Virus record (IMG/VR): IMGVR_UViG_3300008450_000413
Location: 1 to 25,036 of that record
Reading direction: 5' to 3' (one strand)
Source of the DNA: a virus
DNA length: 25,036 nt
Below are positions 1 to 8,869 of the stretch, piece after piece. How positions within the stretch are numbered: the first letter of the stretch is position 1; each line of letters starts with the position of its first letter. A program made the translations under genes and the position numbers. The notes beneath the pieces were generated by a model. That model made no database searches. It worked only from the letters and a program-made list of their open reading frames with translations, and was not told the origin of the DNA.

Positions 1-236
1 GTCTCAAAGAAGAAGGCAAGATTCTAGAATTAAGCCAACAGGGCAAGACTGTGGAAGCATTGGTTGAAAGTCTTATTGTTCGTGCTCGTAATGAGGATGG
101 CACCAAGATGTTCAACTTTGCAGACAAAGCCGCATTGTTAAATGAAGTTGATCCAAAAGTTCTTATCAAGGTAGTAGGTGAAATGAACCGCATTGTAGAA
201 GAAGACCTTGGTGGAGATAGTGTAGCAAAAAACTAA
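1..236 (+). CDS. Tail assembly chaperone, 5'-truncated (lambda gpG-like)
   Basis: The frame is already open at base 3, so the gene starts before the window; the GTG at 51 is only an internal start-like codon. The visible 77 residues end in the run VAKN. They include the stretch MFNFADKAALLNEVDPKVL, which resembles the C-terminal part of small siphophage tail assembly chaperones that coat the tape measure protein before the tail tube polymerises. Position supports this: it lies directly before the tape measure gene, and its last codons carry a canonical -1 slippery heptamer leading into a second open frame, as in lambda G/GT. The family call is inferred from this architecture more than from sequence similarity. 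Confidence 0.65.
   Translation, partial: LKEEGKILELSQQGKTVEALVESLIVRARNEDGTKMFNFADKAALLNEVDPKVLIKVVGEMNRIVEEDLGGDSVAKN
227..233 (+). promoter_or_regulatory. -1 ribosomal frameshift slippery site A AAA AAC
   Basis: The last codons of the upstream frame read GCA AAA AAC TAA, giving the heptamer A AAA AAC in the correct X XXY YYZ phase, one codon before the stop. Slipping back one base re-reads base 233 and enters a frame that stays open to 400. The predicted fusion is join(<3..233,233..400). Heptamer, phase and position match programmed frameshifting in tail chaperone genes. No downstream stimulatory structure was worked out. Confidence 0.75.
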
Positions 237-400
237 AAGCGGACCCAGATCTCATGTTCGCCTATAGATTGGCAAAGGATTTGGGCCGCACAGTTGAGGA
301 GATTCTCAGCATTACCACTTATGAATTTGCTGGTTGGGCACAATTCTACAAGATGGAAGCAGAGGAAATGAAGAAGCAGGCGAATAAAAGGAGCAGATAG
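233..400 (+). CDS. Frameshift extension of the tail chaperone (GT-type, T domain)
   Basis: This frame is in -1 register to the upstream chaperone and encodes about 55 residues ending EEMKKQANKRSR. It contains LMFAYRLAKDLGRTVEEIL and a Trp-containing EFAGWAQFY segment, like the T-domain proteins (lambda gpT, DUF4035-like) that recruit tape measure to tail tube subunits. Apart from internal methionines it has no convincing start of its own, so it is best read as the extension made by slippage at 227-233. Its TAG overlaps the GTG of the tape measure gene by one base. The frame relationship is read directly; the role is inferred from the G/GT paradigm. Confidence 0.7.
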   Translation, partial: LKADPDLMFAYRLAKDLGRTVEEILSITTYEFAGWAQFYKMEAEEMKKQANKRSR

Positions 401-3021
401 TGGCTGTTATTAAAATTGATGGTGATGCCAGTGGTGCATTACGCAGTATATCGCAGATTGAAACGGCCCTTGGTGGCATTCAAAAGTCTGTTGCCGCAGC
501 CACTAGAAGCCTAGGCAGTTTACAAAGTGCTCTAGGAGCCATTGCTGGCATAGCCGCAGGTGGTAGCCTAATGACATTCGTGGATGAACTGCAGAATATG
601 CAGAACAAACTGAGAATTGCCACAGGCAGTCAAGAAGAGTTCAACAAGTCAATGGGCTATGTCAAAGCCATTGCTGACAAGACTGGACAGAGTCTTGCTT
701 CTACTGGTGATCTCTATGCTTCAGTGGCTCGTAATGCTAAGACACTAGGCTACAATCAGGATCAGGTAGTCACTGTCACCAACGCTATGGCAACGGCTCT
801 TAAAGCATCAGGTGCCAGTGCTCAAGGTTCAGCAAGTGTAATGTATCAGTTCAGCCAAATACTTGCCAAAGGCAAAGTAAATGGTGATGAATTCACAACC
901 ATTATGGAAAACTTGGGCGGTCCAGTTATGGATCTCGTTGCCAAGAACATGGGCTTGACTACTGGTGAGTTGCTGAAATTCAAAGAGAAAGGTCTAATTG
1001 GTGCTAAGGACTTTACAGATGCCTTAATCCGTTCAATGAGTGAACTAGATGGTATGGCTGGCAAGAGTTCACAAACCATTGGGCAAAGTATTCAGCGTAT
1101 TCAAAACGCATTTGGCACAGCAGTTCTAGCCATTGACAATGCTTCAGGCATTGGAGCCACATTTGCAGACATTGCACAAAAGATTTCAGACAACGGTGAA
1201 AACCTAATACCAGTCATCAAGTTGATTGGTGTTGTTATGGCAGGCTTGGCAGTATTCTTTGCGCCTGTGGTTTCATTGTTTGTGGCAGGTGCTGCCGCTG
1301 CCTTATATTTTGCAGATGTGCTAGGACCTATCTTAAAGCCTGTGGTAGACTTAGTCACTGGGGCTCTTAGTTCATTAGGTCGTCAGTTGGTTGGTGTTGG
1401 TGCAGGCATGATGGCATTAATCCGTGGTGAGAATCCATTTACTGCCTACAACAAAGCACTAGATGAATTTGACAACAAGGCCAAGACACTGCCTAAAGCC
1501 ACTGAAGGTGCTAAAAGTCTAGACAAGGCATTGCAAGGTGCCAAGACTACTACCACTGCTACTGCTGGTGCATTGTCAGGCATTGGCGACAAGTATAAAG
1601 AAATAATCAAAGACTTAACAGCGGAAGCAGCCTTAAAAGGTGAGACCAGCAAAGAACTAGACATACAAAAACAATTACTCACGGTGAACAAGCAGTTGGA
1701 GTATAGTCTCACACAAGAACAGAAAACACAACTTACTGTTCTTTATGAAAAGATACAGGCCACCAAGGATCAAATCTCTACCAATGAGATGCTGAACAAA
1801 TTGCAGAGTGACACCAATGTTGCAAGAATACAGGATCTAGGTGTTCAACAGGTGACTAGCCAATTAGAAAATTATAGATTGAGTGTGGGCAAGCAGACTT
1901 ATGAAGCCAACAAGGGCCGTGTGGCACTGGCTATACAAGAAAGCATACAGGTCAAAGCACTGAACGATTACACCCAACAATTGAAGTCAAGTCAAATTGA
2001 AATCAACACACTGGGCATCAAAGATCTAGATGTTCGTGAACAGACTCTGGCAGTAGAAAAAGAAAGATTGAAATTTGGCAGTCTATTCACTAGTGAAATG
2101 GAAAAGGCAGTTCGTGCCAATGTGCAAAACAATCAAGCACTCAAAGAAGCAGTGGCCTTAGAGAAACAAAGAGCACTTGCCGCTGGTGAAGCATTACCGC
2201 AGACTAAAGCAGATCAAATCAACACAGCCACTGGTGCAATGAGTCGTTTGGATCCAAGCCTACAGGCACAGCAAGACTACCTAACTGAAAAAGCCGCATT
2301 GGAAAATTCAGAAGTAATGTCAGCGGATCAAAAGAATCAAGTGTTGCAGAAGTTGGAATATGAACATCAACAGAAGATGAACGGTATTCGTTTATCAGCA
2401 TTTGAAACACAATTAAAGATGGCTGGTGTCACTGATGCTACCATATTGAATGTGGCCAAGACCACAATGGAACAGAGTCAAATGGTTGTGCAGGGTGGTA
2501 TCGTTGGTATCCAAGGTGGATTATCAATGTTGAGTGGCTTCCTAGAGCAAGCAGGCAAGAACAACAAGAAAGCCTTTGAAGCACAGAAGGCAGTGGCCAT
2601 TGCACAGACCATCATATCCACATATCAAGCAGCCACACAGGCATTTGCCGCTATGAGTGCAATACCATTCATTGGACCAGCATTGGGCTTTGCCGCAGCC
2701 GCTACCATTGTGGCCGCTGGTATGGCCAATGTGGCAGCAATCAAGAATCAACAATACTCAGGACGCCAGTTAGGTGGACCTGTTATGGGTGGCACACCCT
2801 ATATGGTTGGTGAGAATGGCCCAGAATTGTTTACACCTAACACCACTGGAAGCATAACACGCAACCAGGATCTAGGTGGCAGTTCACCAACTAACATAAA
2901 TTTTACTATTATCGCAAATGACACACAGGGCTTTGATCAATTGTTATCAAGTCGCAAAGGTGTGATACAACAAATTATCTCTGACGCTATGTTAGAGCGA
3001 GGACAAAGGAGCATTGTATAA
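400..3021 (+). CDS. Tape measure protein
   Basis: This 873-residue protein sets tail length and is threaded through the tail tube. Residues of roughly 60-220 match the tape-measure N-terminal domain, including LRIATGSQEEFNKSM, NGDEFTTIMENLGGP and KGLIGAKDFTDALI. A hydrophobic stretch follows at about 270-310, as in membrane-inserting tape measures. Long charged, coiled-coil-rich helices fill about 400-690. Ala/Gly-rich segments follow near 720-790, and then the typical C-terminal motif GTPYMVGENGPELFTP. The GTG start is preceded by AAAAGGAG at 386-393 with 6-base spacing and overlaps the upstream TAG. At about 0.15 nm per residue the tail would be near 130 nm (rule of thumb, not measured). 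Confidence 0.95.
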   Translation: MAVIKIDGDASGALRSISQIETALGGIQKSVAAATRSLGSLQSALGAIAGIAAGGSLMTFVDELQNMQNKLRIATGSQEEFNKSMGYVKAIADKTGQSLASTGDLYASVARNAKTLGYNQDQVVTVTNAMATALKASGASAQGSASVMYQFSQILAKGKVNGDEFTTIMENLGGPVMDLVAKNMGLTTGELLKFKEKGLIGAKDFTDALIRSMSELDGMAGKSSQTIGQSIQRIQNAFGTAVLAIDNASGIGATFADIAQKISDNGENLIPVIKLIGVVMAGLAVFFAPVVSLFVAGAAAALYFADVLGPILKPVVDLVTGALSSLGRQLVGVGAGMMALIRGENPFTAYNKALDEFDNKAKTLPKATEGAKSLDKALQGAKTTTTATAGALSGIGDKYKEIIKDLTAEAALKGETSKELDIQKQLLTVNKQLEYSLTQEQKTQLTVLYEKIQATKDQISTNEMLNKLQSDTNVARIQDLGVQQVTSQLENYRLSVGKQTYEANKGRVALAIQESIQVKALNDYTQQLKSSQIEINTLGIKDLDVREQTLAVEKERLKFGSLFTSEMEKAVRANVQNNQALKEAVALEKQRALAAGEALPQTKADQINTATGAMSRLDPSLQAQQDYLTEKAALENSEVMSADQKNQVLQKLEYEHQQKMNGIRLSAFETQLKMAGVTDATILNVAKTTMEQSQMVVQGGIVGIQGGLSMLSGFLEQAGKNNKKAFEAQKAVAIAQTIISTYQAATQAFAAMSAIPFIGPALGFAAAATIVAAGMANVAAIKNQQYSGRQLGGPVMGGTPYMVGENGPELFTPNTTGSITRNQDLGGSSPTNINFTIIANDTQGFDQLLSSRKGVIQQIISDAMLERGQRSIV

Positions 3022-3638
3022 TGGCTGACATTACAGGTAGTCAATACCCCACATACCCAAGTTTTACCAGTATCAATTTCAAGACGGTGACACCTGCACA
3101 GACATCAACCAGTTTAAGTGGCAAGATGCGACGCATTGGATTGGGCGTAAGTTATTATACTTGGGAAGTAAAATATCCACAGATGGAAGCCATTGATGCA
3201 GGCACAGTCACAGGCTTTCTAGGACAGGCACTGGGACAGACATTTAGTTTTGAAATCATACTGCCTAAATTAAGTTATTCAAAATCATTAACTCCACCTT
3301 CTACCACTGTGAGAACATCAGCCACAGGCGCACTAGGAGCAAAACAGGTATCACTAACCAATTGTGGTAATACCAAGACGGTATTGGCAGCAGGTGATTA
3401 TTTTAAATTCAACAATCACTCAAAGGTCTATATGTGTGTGGCACCATGTATTTCAAATAGTGGTGGCACAGCCACTCTATTCTTTACTTGCCCATTGATA
3501 GCCGCAGTTCCAGCATCAACCAATCTCACAATCACAGCCGTGCCATTTACTGCTATTCTAGCAGAAGATGTGCAGGAATTTGACACAGGCATAGGCGGCA
3601 TCACTTCAATGAGCATCGCAATGAGAGAAGTGTTCTAA
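3021..3638 (+). CDS. Distal tail/minor tail protein, 205 aa
   Basis: No clear motif identifies this protein. It follows the tape measure gene directly (TAATG overlap at 3019-3023), where siphophages encode their distal tail or lambda gpM-like protein. It begins MADITGSQYPTYPSFTSINF and contains VSYYTWEVKYPQMEAIDAGT, a conserved-looking segment like those of tail-tip connector proteins. A middle insert of about 90 residues (roughly 90-180) is rich in Thr, Ser and Ala and may be an accessory domain, after which the chain returns to FDTGIGGITSMSIAMREVF. It also abuts the next gene by a TAATG overlap, implying translational coupling. A role in the tail tip is inferred from position. Confidence 0.55.
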   Translation: MADITGSQYPTYPSFTSINFKTVTPAQTSTSLSGKMRRIGLGVSYYTWEVKYPQMEAIDAGTVTGFLGQALGQTFSFEIILPKLSYSKSLTPPSTTVRTSATGALGAKQVSLTNCGNTKTVLAAGDYFKFNNHSKVYMCVAPCISNSGGTATLFFTCPLIAAVPASTNLTITAVPFTAILAEDVQEFDTGIGGITSMSIAMREVF

Positions 3639-4261
3639 TGAAATCATTCTCATCAACTGCCAATCGTGATGAATACTATCGCAGTCATACCATTGCAATA
3701 GACTGCGTTGAACTGCATCTAAAAACTAATGCTGGTGCTAACCTACCAATCTATTTGTGTAGTGGTGGTGCTGACTTAAGTTTTGATAGCGCCACTGCTC
3801 CTACGGCAGGCACCAATGTCTACACCGCACAGGGCAATTTTATTGGCTTCTCATCACTACAAGAAGACTTTGATGTCAAGGTTGGCAAGTTCTCCATATT
3901 CCTAAGTGGCGTGGATAGAACATCAGTGCAGTATCTAATGGAAAATGAAGTTGAAGGCAAGCGTGTGGTTATCTACAAGGCCTTCTTGAACTTTGGTGCA
4001 GGTGGCACTGGTGCATTGCAACTAGCGGCAGCACCTATCTTGATGTTTGACGGTGTGATCTATAACTATGCCGTGGTTGAAAGTGAAAAGTCATGTCAGA
4101 TCAGTGTAGACTGCTCCAGTCTATTTTCTGACTTTGAAAGAACAGCAGGACGCAAGACCAACAATTGGAGCAATTGGTTTTATCAAGGAGTCAAAGGTGA
4201 TATGTGTTTTGACAAAGCAGGTTGGGTTGGACAAACAGAATTCAAATGGGGCAGACTATGA
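3638..4261 (+). CDS. Tail tip/baseplate hub-type protein, 207 aa (gpL/DUF2163-like)
   Basis: The order tape measure, distal tail, this protein, then J-type protein matches the slot of lambda gpL. The chain looks beta-rich, with a hub-like segment FDVKVGKFSIFLSG and a C-terminus SDFERTAGRKTNNWSN followed by YQGVKGDMCFDKAG. That ending resembles hub-type minor tail proteins, which end with R-T-x-G-R and then a D-x-x-F/C segment. Only one Cys is visible there, so an iron-sulfur cluster like that of gpL is not supported. The ATG at 3638 overlaps the preceding stop, and its own TGA overlaps the next ATG. Assignment is moderate. Confidence 0.55.
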   Translation: MKSFSSTANRDEYYRSHTIAIDCVELHLKTNAGANLPIYLCSGGADLSFDSATAPTAGTNVYTAQGNFIGFSSLQEDFDVKVGKFSIFLSGVDRTSVQYLMENEVEGKRVVIYKAFLNFGAGGTGALQLAAAPILMFDGVIYNYAVVESEKSCQISVDCSSLFSDFERTAGRKTNNWSNWFYQGVKGDMCFDKAGWVGQTEFKWGRL

Positions 4262-4725
4262 TCGTTAGACAGATGCAACCTCAAGAGTTTGACAGCACCA
4301 TCATCTGCTTTCAATACTACAGAGATGAAGCCATTGAGTCATTGCCTCGCATTGCAGAAGAGTATGATGAGAATTCAGTATTGAAGACTATCAAGAACTT
4401 TGCCACCAAGTGGGACCATTGTTGGTTCAATGCCTATGAAGGCACCAGAGTGGTTGGATTCATTGCAGGTTATGCTTCAGAATGCCCTTGGAATAGTGAA
4501 ATCATAGATGCCAATATTGCCTTCATATTCATGCTGGATTCACACAAAAATATGGACAATTTCCGTCAATTAATGGTGAAATTTGAGGAGTGGGCACGAA
4601 CCATCAAAGCCAGCAACATCACAGCAGGTGACATTGGTATCAATCCTGAACGCACACAAAAACTTTATGAACACTTTGACTTCAAGCCAGGTGTATGGAT
4701 GAACAAGGAGTTGATCAATGAGTAA
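4258..4725 (+). CDS. GNAT-family acetyltransferase-like protein in the tail module
   Basis: The chosen ATG at 4258 overlaps the preceding TGA (ATGA) and gives 155 residues; an in-frame ATG at 4222 lies inside the upstream gene and is less likely. The fold signature is GNAT-like: N-terminal MIVRQMQPQEFD, a mid-chain strand VVGFIAGYAS, a helix around FRQLMVKFEEWARTIKA, and a C-terminal NPERTQKLYEHFDFKPGVWM, typical of motif B and the closing strand. The acetyl-CoA loop (Q/R-x-x-G-x-G/A) is not recognisable: that position reads DSHKNMDNFRQ. Catalysis is therefore uncertain. It sits between the hub and J-type genes, where lambda has the peptidase gene K. It overlaps the next gene by 8 bases. Confidence 0.7.
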   Translation: MIVRQMQPQEFDSTIICFQYYRDEAIESLPRIAEEYDENSVLKTIKNFATKWDHCWFNAYEGTRVVGFIAGYASECPWNSEIIDANIAFIFMLDSHKNMDNFRQLMVKFEEWARTIKASNITAGDIGINPERTQKLYEHFDFKPGVWMNKELINE

Positions 4726-7700
4726 GGTCTTTAAAGCCATTGGCAATGCAGTCACTTCAGTTGTCAAGGCAGTTGTCAATGTAGTTTCAAGTGTAGTCAA
4801 GGCAGTTGTCAATGTTGTTGCCTCAGTTGTGAACTTTGTGGCACAACCATTTATGGGTATGCTGGGAGGTATGCCTGACATACCCTCTGCTCAGGCTGAG
4901 GCCGCACGACAACAAGGTGTTCTATTACAGCGTGAAGGCAGTGATCAACAGATACCTGTTGTGTATGGCTATCGCAAGGTTGGCGGCACAGTGGCATTTG
5001 CTGAAACAGGTAGTGACAACAACAAATATCTCTATGTGATCTATGTGTTTGCAGAAGGTGTGGTAGAAGGACTTCGTGAAGTATTCATTGATGACTGGCA
5101 ATTGCCTGTGGCACTCACTGCCAACCTCAATGCAGGACAATTAGTCACTGTGAACACTGACAGATACAAAGACAGAGTCACAATGATTTATACTCCAGGT
5201 GTTTACTATGCAAACCCTGCATCAAGTCCTGTAGGCACCTATCTTAAAAACAATCTATTTGGACCAGCACCTAGTTTCACTAGTTCAATGAATTTCAACG
5301 GATTGGCAGCATTGGCAGTTCGTTATGAATGGCGTGAAATCAAAACTCAAGCAGATGCTGACAACAATCCATTCACAGGCAATATTCCACAGATTCAAGT
5401 GTGTATGTTGGGCAAGCGTGTGGCACCTATCAACAGCCAGACCAGCAGTTTTACATATGACTCTGCACCAGTGCGTTATTCCACAAACCCAGCAGAGATA
5501 TTGCTAGACTATCTACGCAATCCACGCTATGGCAAGGGTTTAAGCAATGATGACATAGATTTTGACAGTTGGATCAAGAGCACCAACAAGTGTAATACCA
5601 TTGTGAATTATATTACAGGACAGAATTATGCTGGGCCTATCTTGACTTCAAACTTTGTGCTAGACACCAGTCAAACCATATTGTCCAACACCAAAACTCT
5701 GCTGATGGGTTTCAGAGCCTATATGCCCTATGTGCAGGGCAAATACAAACTGCGTATTGAAGATGCTGGCAATGAACTAGACATTCTAAGTGGCGTGGCA
5801 CAAGTGGTTATGACTGCTACCACAAAGCCTTACCCCAAAGATCAATTTGTAGGCAATGTCTGCGACATTGTGGGCGACATCACCTACACAGGCATTGACA
5901 AGAGCAACAAGTATACTTCAGTGGTGGTAAACTATGTGGATCCAGATCAGAAGTGGAGTCCGCAACAGGTGGTATGGCCTGAAGGAGAAGAAGAGCGTCA
6001 AGAATATGTGATCAAAGACGGTGGTAGAGAAAACAAACTAGAAGCCACATTCCCTACTATTACCAACTATGCCATTGCCAAAGACATGGCCAAATTGTTG
6101 TTCTTGAAATCACGCAGACAAGAAACATGCTCAATCACGGTGACTGGTGAAGGTATGGAACTGGAGCCAGGTGACAACATTCGTGTTGAAGGCAACATTC
6201 TAAACTTTAACACAGGAACGCTAATAGTTCCTTGGCGTGTAGTATCAGTAAAACTCAATGACAACATGACTGTGACATTGGGCCTAGTTAGAAATCCAGA
6301 TGACATTTACCCACACGCCCGCTACAATGAAGAGGATATGGTAGATGCAGTTTATGTGCCAAAGGGCAGTGACATCTATTATCCATCCAGTGTGAACAGA
6401 ACAGCGCCTATTGGTTTGGTGCCACCTAATTCTGCACCGTTTCCACCAGTAGTGCCACCCAACTTGCCTCCACAGGTTCCACCTCCACCATTCCAACCCG
6501 TGACACCATATGTGCCACCAGGGGGAACTCCTGTGACACCTACTGATCCTGCTGATAGCACACCTGTGCCAGTGGCTCCACCTGCACCGTTTGCTGCCTT
6601 CTTGACCTTGAAGTCAAGTAGAGCCACACTCATAGTCAGCAATACCTATTCTTACAATTTGGTGTTTACACAGCCCAATGATGGACTCTACAGTTATTCA
6701 ATATTCTACTGGAGACTAAATGCCAATAGCCCTTGGCAAGAAATCCGTTTAACACAGATTCCAGGTGTAGGCGGAGACATTCCTGTAAGTTTTGTCTGCA
6801 CATTTGGCCTGTTTGATTTTTATGTGAGATCATTTGCCACAGATGGTAGAGCCAGTAATCGTGTGGTGCAGGGTCAGATTGTATTCAGACAGAATACAGG
6901 TGAACTAAATCCTAGTCTAACAGGCATTGCCAATGTTGTGCAAGTTCAAACAGTCACAGAAGGTTGGGTTCCAACACCAAGTCGTGTAGATGCAAACCCC
7001 CGCTACAACGACTACATTTATGACTTTGCCATATTACCACAGACCAGTGGCGGACAACCTCTGGTTCGTAGAAAGGTTTCAGTGCGTATGACACAATTGG
7101 TTGACACAATCAATCAAACTCCAAACGATTTGATTAAAGGTGTTCGTATCTATTACAAAAATTCTGCAGATACCTATTATGCCTTTGAAGAAAAAGTCTT
7201 TGCTGACATTCCTGGATATTCACCTTACAACCAAATTGAATTTAACCTACTTGGAGACTTTGGTGCTCGCTTTGCTGGACTAGGGCGCTATGACTTTGTG
7301 GTCAAGTTAATTTACAAAGATGGTGGCAATGCTACCAAATATCTAGCACCTGGACAGGGTCAAGTTGAATTTTATCAAGTAGATAGAACATTTACAGGTT
7401 TTATTATCTACGGCACAAATCCATATGCCAATGCCAGTGTAAGATACATAGACATTCCTGCAGGTTGGACAATTCCAACTCTGGATCAAGCACCACAAGG
7501 TCCTAAACAAGGCAGTGAGATTGTGCCTAGTATTGTGAGAATTATTCCTCTAAGTAATACCTTGAGTAGACTTGGTTGGGAATTTAGGGCTCCTCAGAGC
7601 ACCAAGTTCATGGGCTTTAAGATTCGTTTCCGTGAAATAGTTCCTGGAACTGATCCTGGCTTTACCACTGTGGAAGTAGGTGCTGCCATTCGCGAAGTTG

Positions 7701-8860
7701 ACGGCTTAATTTACTATGAGTTGATAGATGGTGGCTTTAGATTAAACACTTATTATGACTGGGTAGTGACTGCACAATATTGGGATCCAATAACAGCCAG
7801 CACACTGGACAGCGACAACAGCCTAGTATGCCGTGCCGTTGTGCCTGTCAATATTAGATTGCAATACACTGATCTAATGAACAATGTTTTTGATTTTATA
7901 ACTCAAAATACCAAGACAGCACTTGATGCACTAGACGCTCCATTTGCCGCAACACCAACACCAGGTCTGAGAACTTACATCAAGCGTCAGACTAAACAAT
8001 TTGATGTGTATGGTGGATTGGCCAGTGGTGGCACACAGATAGTTTCTACCAGTGCTCGTCAGGTAGAAGCCAGTGCAACAAAAGTCTCAGGACAAGTGAC
8101 TGCTATCAAATTGGCCACCTACTATAAGTTGACATTTACCACTCCTAATGACACATTTGACAATGTCACCGTTTATCGTAGATTGTTTAATAGAACAGCA
8201 GCCGATGGCACACAAGCAGGTGTGGCAAAATATTATGGACTAGGTGCTTGGGAAAAGGTTGAAATACCTAGAACATCAATGACCAAGGCCAATGGTGTTT
8301 ATACTCTAAATCTGCGTGGGCCTTTGCATCCAGAATTATTTGATCCTTACTATGAACTTCAGGCAGGTAAAACTCTGTATGATAGTGGATACGGTCCTAG
8401 CGGCAATTGGCCTACAGCAGGACAACCTGTTATCAATTCAGTCTATCCCTACTATGGTGCTGGCAATACCAATTTTTCTGTAGCCACTAATGTCACAAAG
8501 GTAGAATTCTTATTGGCCATTAAAGATGTTGGAGTGCTCAGCGCCAAAGCCGCATACCTCACAGACTTTAACACAGCAGGAGATGGAGCAGAATACACAT
8601 ATGAAAAAGATGGCTTTGTTTCAGGTAATGTATCTAAATTGGCAGTGCATAACCTAAGTGATTATAATACCTTTGTTGCAGGCTATGGTAGAAATCTCAA
8701 TGAAGCCATAACCAGTATTAGCCTAAGCAATTTGGTAGTGCCAGGAGGTCGTGCAGGTGGACATTATGGATTTAGTGGCGCACCCTTTAGACCTTCATAT
8801 TCAACACCTTCAGCTAGTTGGATAAGATTGAGTGGCCCTGACGGCGACACGGTATATTAA
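4718..8860 (+). CDS. Tail tip attachment protein, lambda gpJ-like
   Basis: This 1380-residue protein closes the tail tip and probably contacts the receptor. Residues about 1-45 form a Val/Ala-rich amphipathic helix with an 11-residue repeat. Residues about 60-560 carry the conserved J core, including QQIPVVYGYRKVGGTVAF, DYLRNPRYGKGLSNDDIDFD and ELEPGDNIRVEG. A proline-rich linker spans about 567-624. Beyond it lie roughly 750 residues that look like successive beta-sandwich (Fn3-like) domains, for example YDFAILPQTSG and YYDWVVTAQYW. It starts in an 8-base overlap (4718-4725) with the GNAT-like gene. Gene order and the core domain make this call firm; the C-terminal fold is inferred. Confidence 0.9.
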   Translation: MSKVFKAIGNAVTSVVKAVVNVVSSVVKAVVNVVASVVNFVAQPFMGMLGGMPDIPSAQAEAARQQGVLLQREGSDQQIPVVYGYRKVGGTVAFAETGSDNNKYLYVIYVFAEGVVEGLREVFIDDWQLPVALTANLNAGQLVTVNTDRYKDRVTMIYTPGVYYANPASSPVGTYLKNNLFGPAPSFTSSMNFNGLAALAVRYEWREIKTQADADNNPFTGNIPQIQVCMLGKRVAPINSQTSSFTYDSAPVRYSTNPAEILLDYLRNPRYGKGLSNDDIDFDSWIKSTNKCNTIVNYITGQNYAGPILTSNFVLDTSQTILSNTKTLLMGFRAYMPYVQGKYKLRIEDAGNELDILSGVAQVVMTATTKPYPKDQFVGNVCDIVGDITYTGIDKSNKYTSVVVNYVDPDQKWSPQQVVWPEGEEERQEYVIKDGGRENKLEATFPTITNYAIAKDMAKLLFLKSRRQETCSITVTGEGMELEPGDNIRVEGNILNFNTGTLIVPWRVVSVKLNDNMTVTLGLVRNPDDIYPHARYNEEDMVDAVYVPKGSDIYYPSSVNRTAPIGLVPPNSAPFPPVVPPNLPPQVPPPPFQPVTPYVPPGGTPVTPTDPADSTPVPVAPPAPFAAFLTLKSSRATLIVSNTYSYNLVFTQPNDGLYSYSIFYWRLNANSPWQEIRLTQIPGVGGDIPVSFVCTFGLFDFYVRSFATDGRASNRVVQGQIVFRQNTGELNPSLTGIANVVQVQTVTEGWVPTPSRVDANPRYNDYIYDFAILPQTSGGQPLVRRKVSVRMTQLVDTINQTPNDLIKGVRIYYKNSADTYYAFEEKVFADIPGYSPYNQIEFNLLGDFGARFAGLGRYDFVVKLIYKDGGNATKYLAPGQGQVEFYQVDRTFTGFIIYGTNPYANASVRYIDIPAGWTIPTLDQAPQGPKQGSEIVPSIVRIIPLSNTLSRLGWEFRAPQSTKFMGFKIRFREIVPGTDPGFTTVEVGAAIREVDGLIYYELIDGGFRLNTYYDWVVTAQYWDPITASTLDSDNSLVCRAVVPVNIRLQYTDLMNNVFDFITQNTKTALDALDAPFAATPTPGLRTYIKRQTKQFDVYGGLASGGTQIVSTSARQVEASATKVSGQVTAIKLATYYKLTFTTPNDTFDNVTVYRRLFNRTAADGTQAGVAKYYGLGAWEKVEIPRTSMTKANGVYTLNLRGPLHPELFDPYYELQAGKTLYDSGYGPSGNWPTAGQPVINSVYPYYGAGNTNFSVATNVTKVEFLLAIKDVGVLSAKAAYLTDFNTAGDGAEYTYEKDGFVSGNVSKLAVHNLSDYNTFVAGYGRNLNEAITSISLSNLVVPGGRAGGHYGFSGAPFRPSYSTPSASWIRLSGPDGDTVY
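4763..4828 (+). repeat. 33-base tandem repeat encoding an 11-residue helical repeat
   Basis: Two adjacent 33-base units begin at 4763 and 4796, and their first 20 bases are identical. They encode VVKAVVNVVSS and VVKAVVNVVAS, and a third degenerate copy begins VVNFVAQ. An 11-residue period fits a hendecad amphipathic helix at the N-terminus of the J-type protein. Confidence 0.8.
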
Positions 8861-8869
8861 GGAAACAAT

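Noticed and set aside
4222-4257. Upstream in-frame ATG for the GNAT-like gene
   Set aside because: It would add 12 residues wholly within the previous gene; the ATGA overlap at 4258 matches the coupling used elsewhere in the window.
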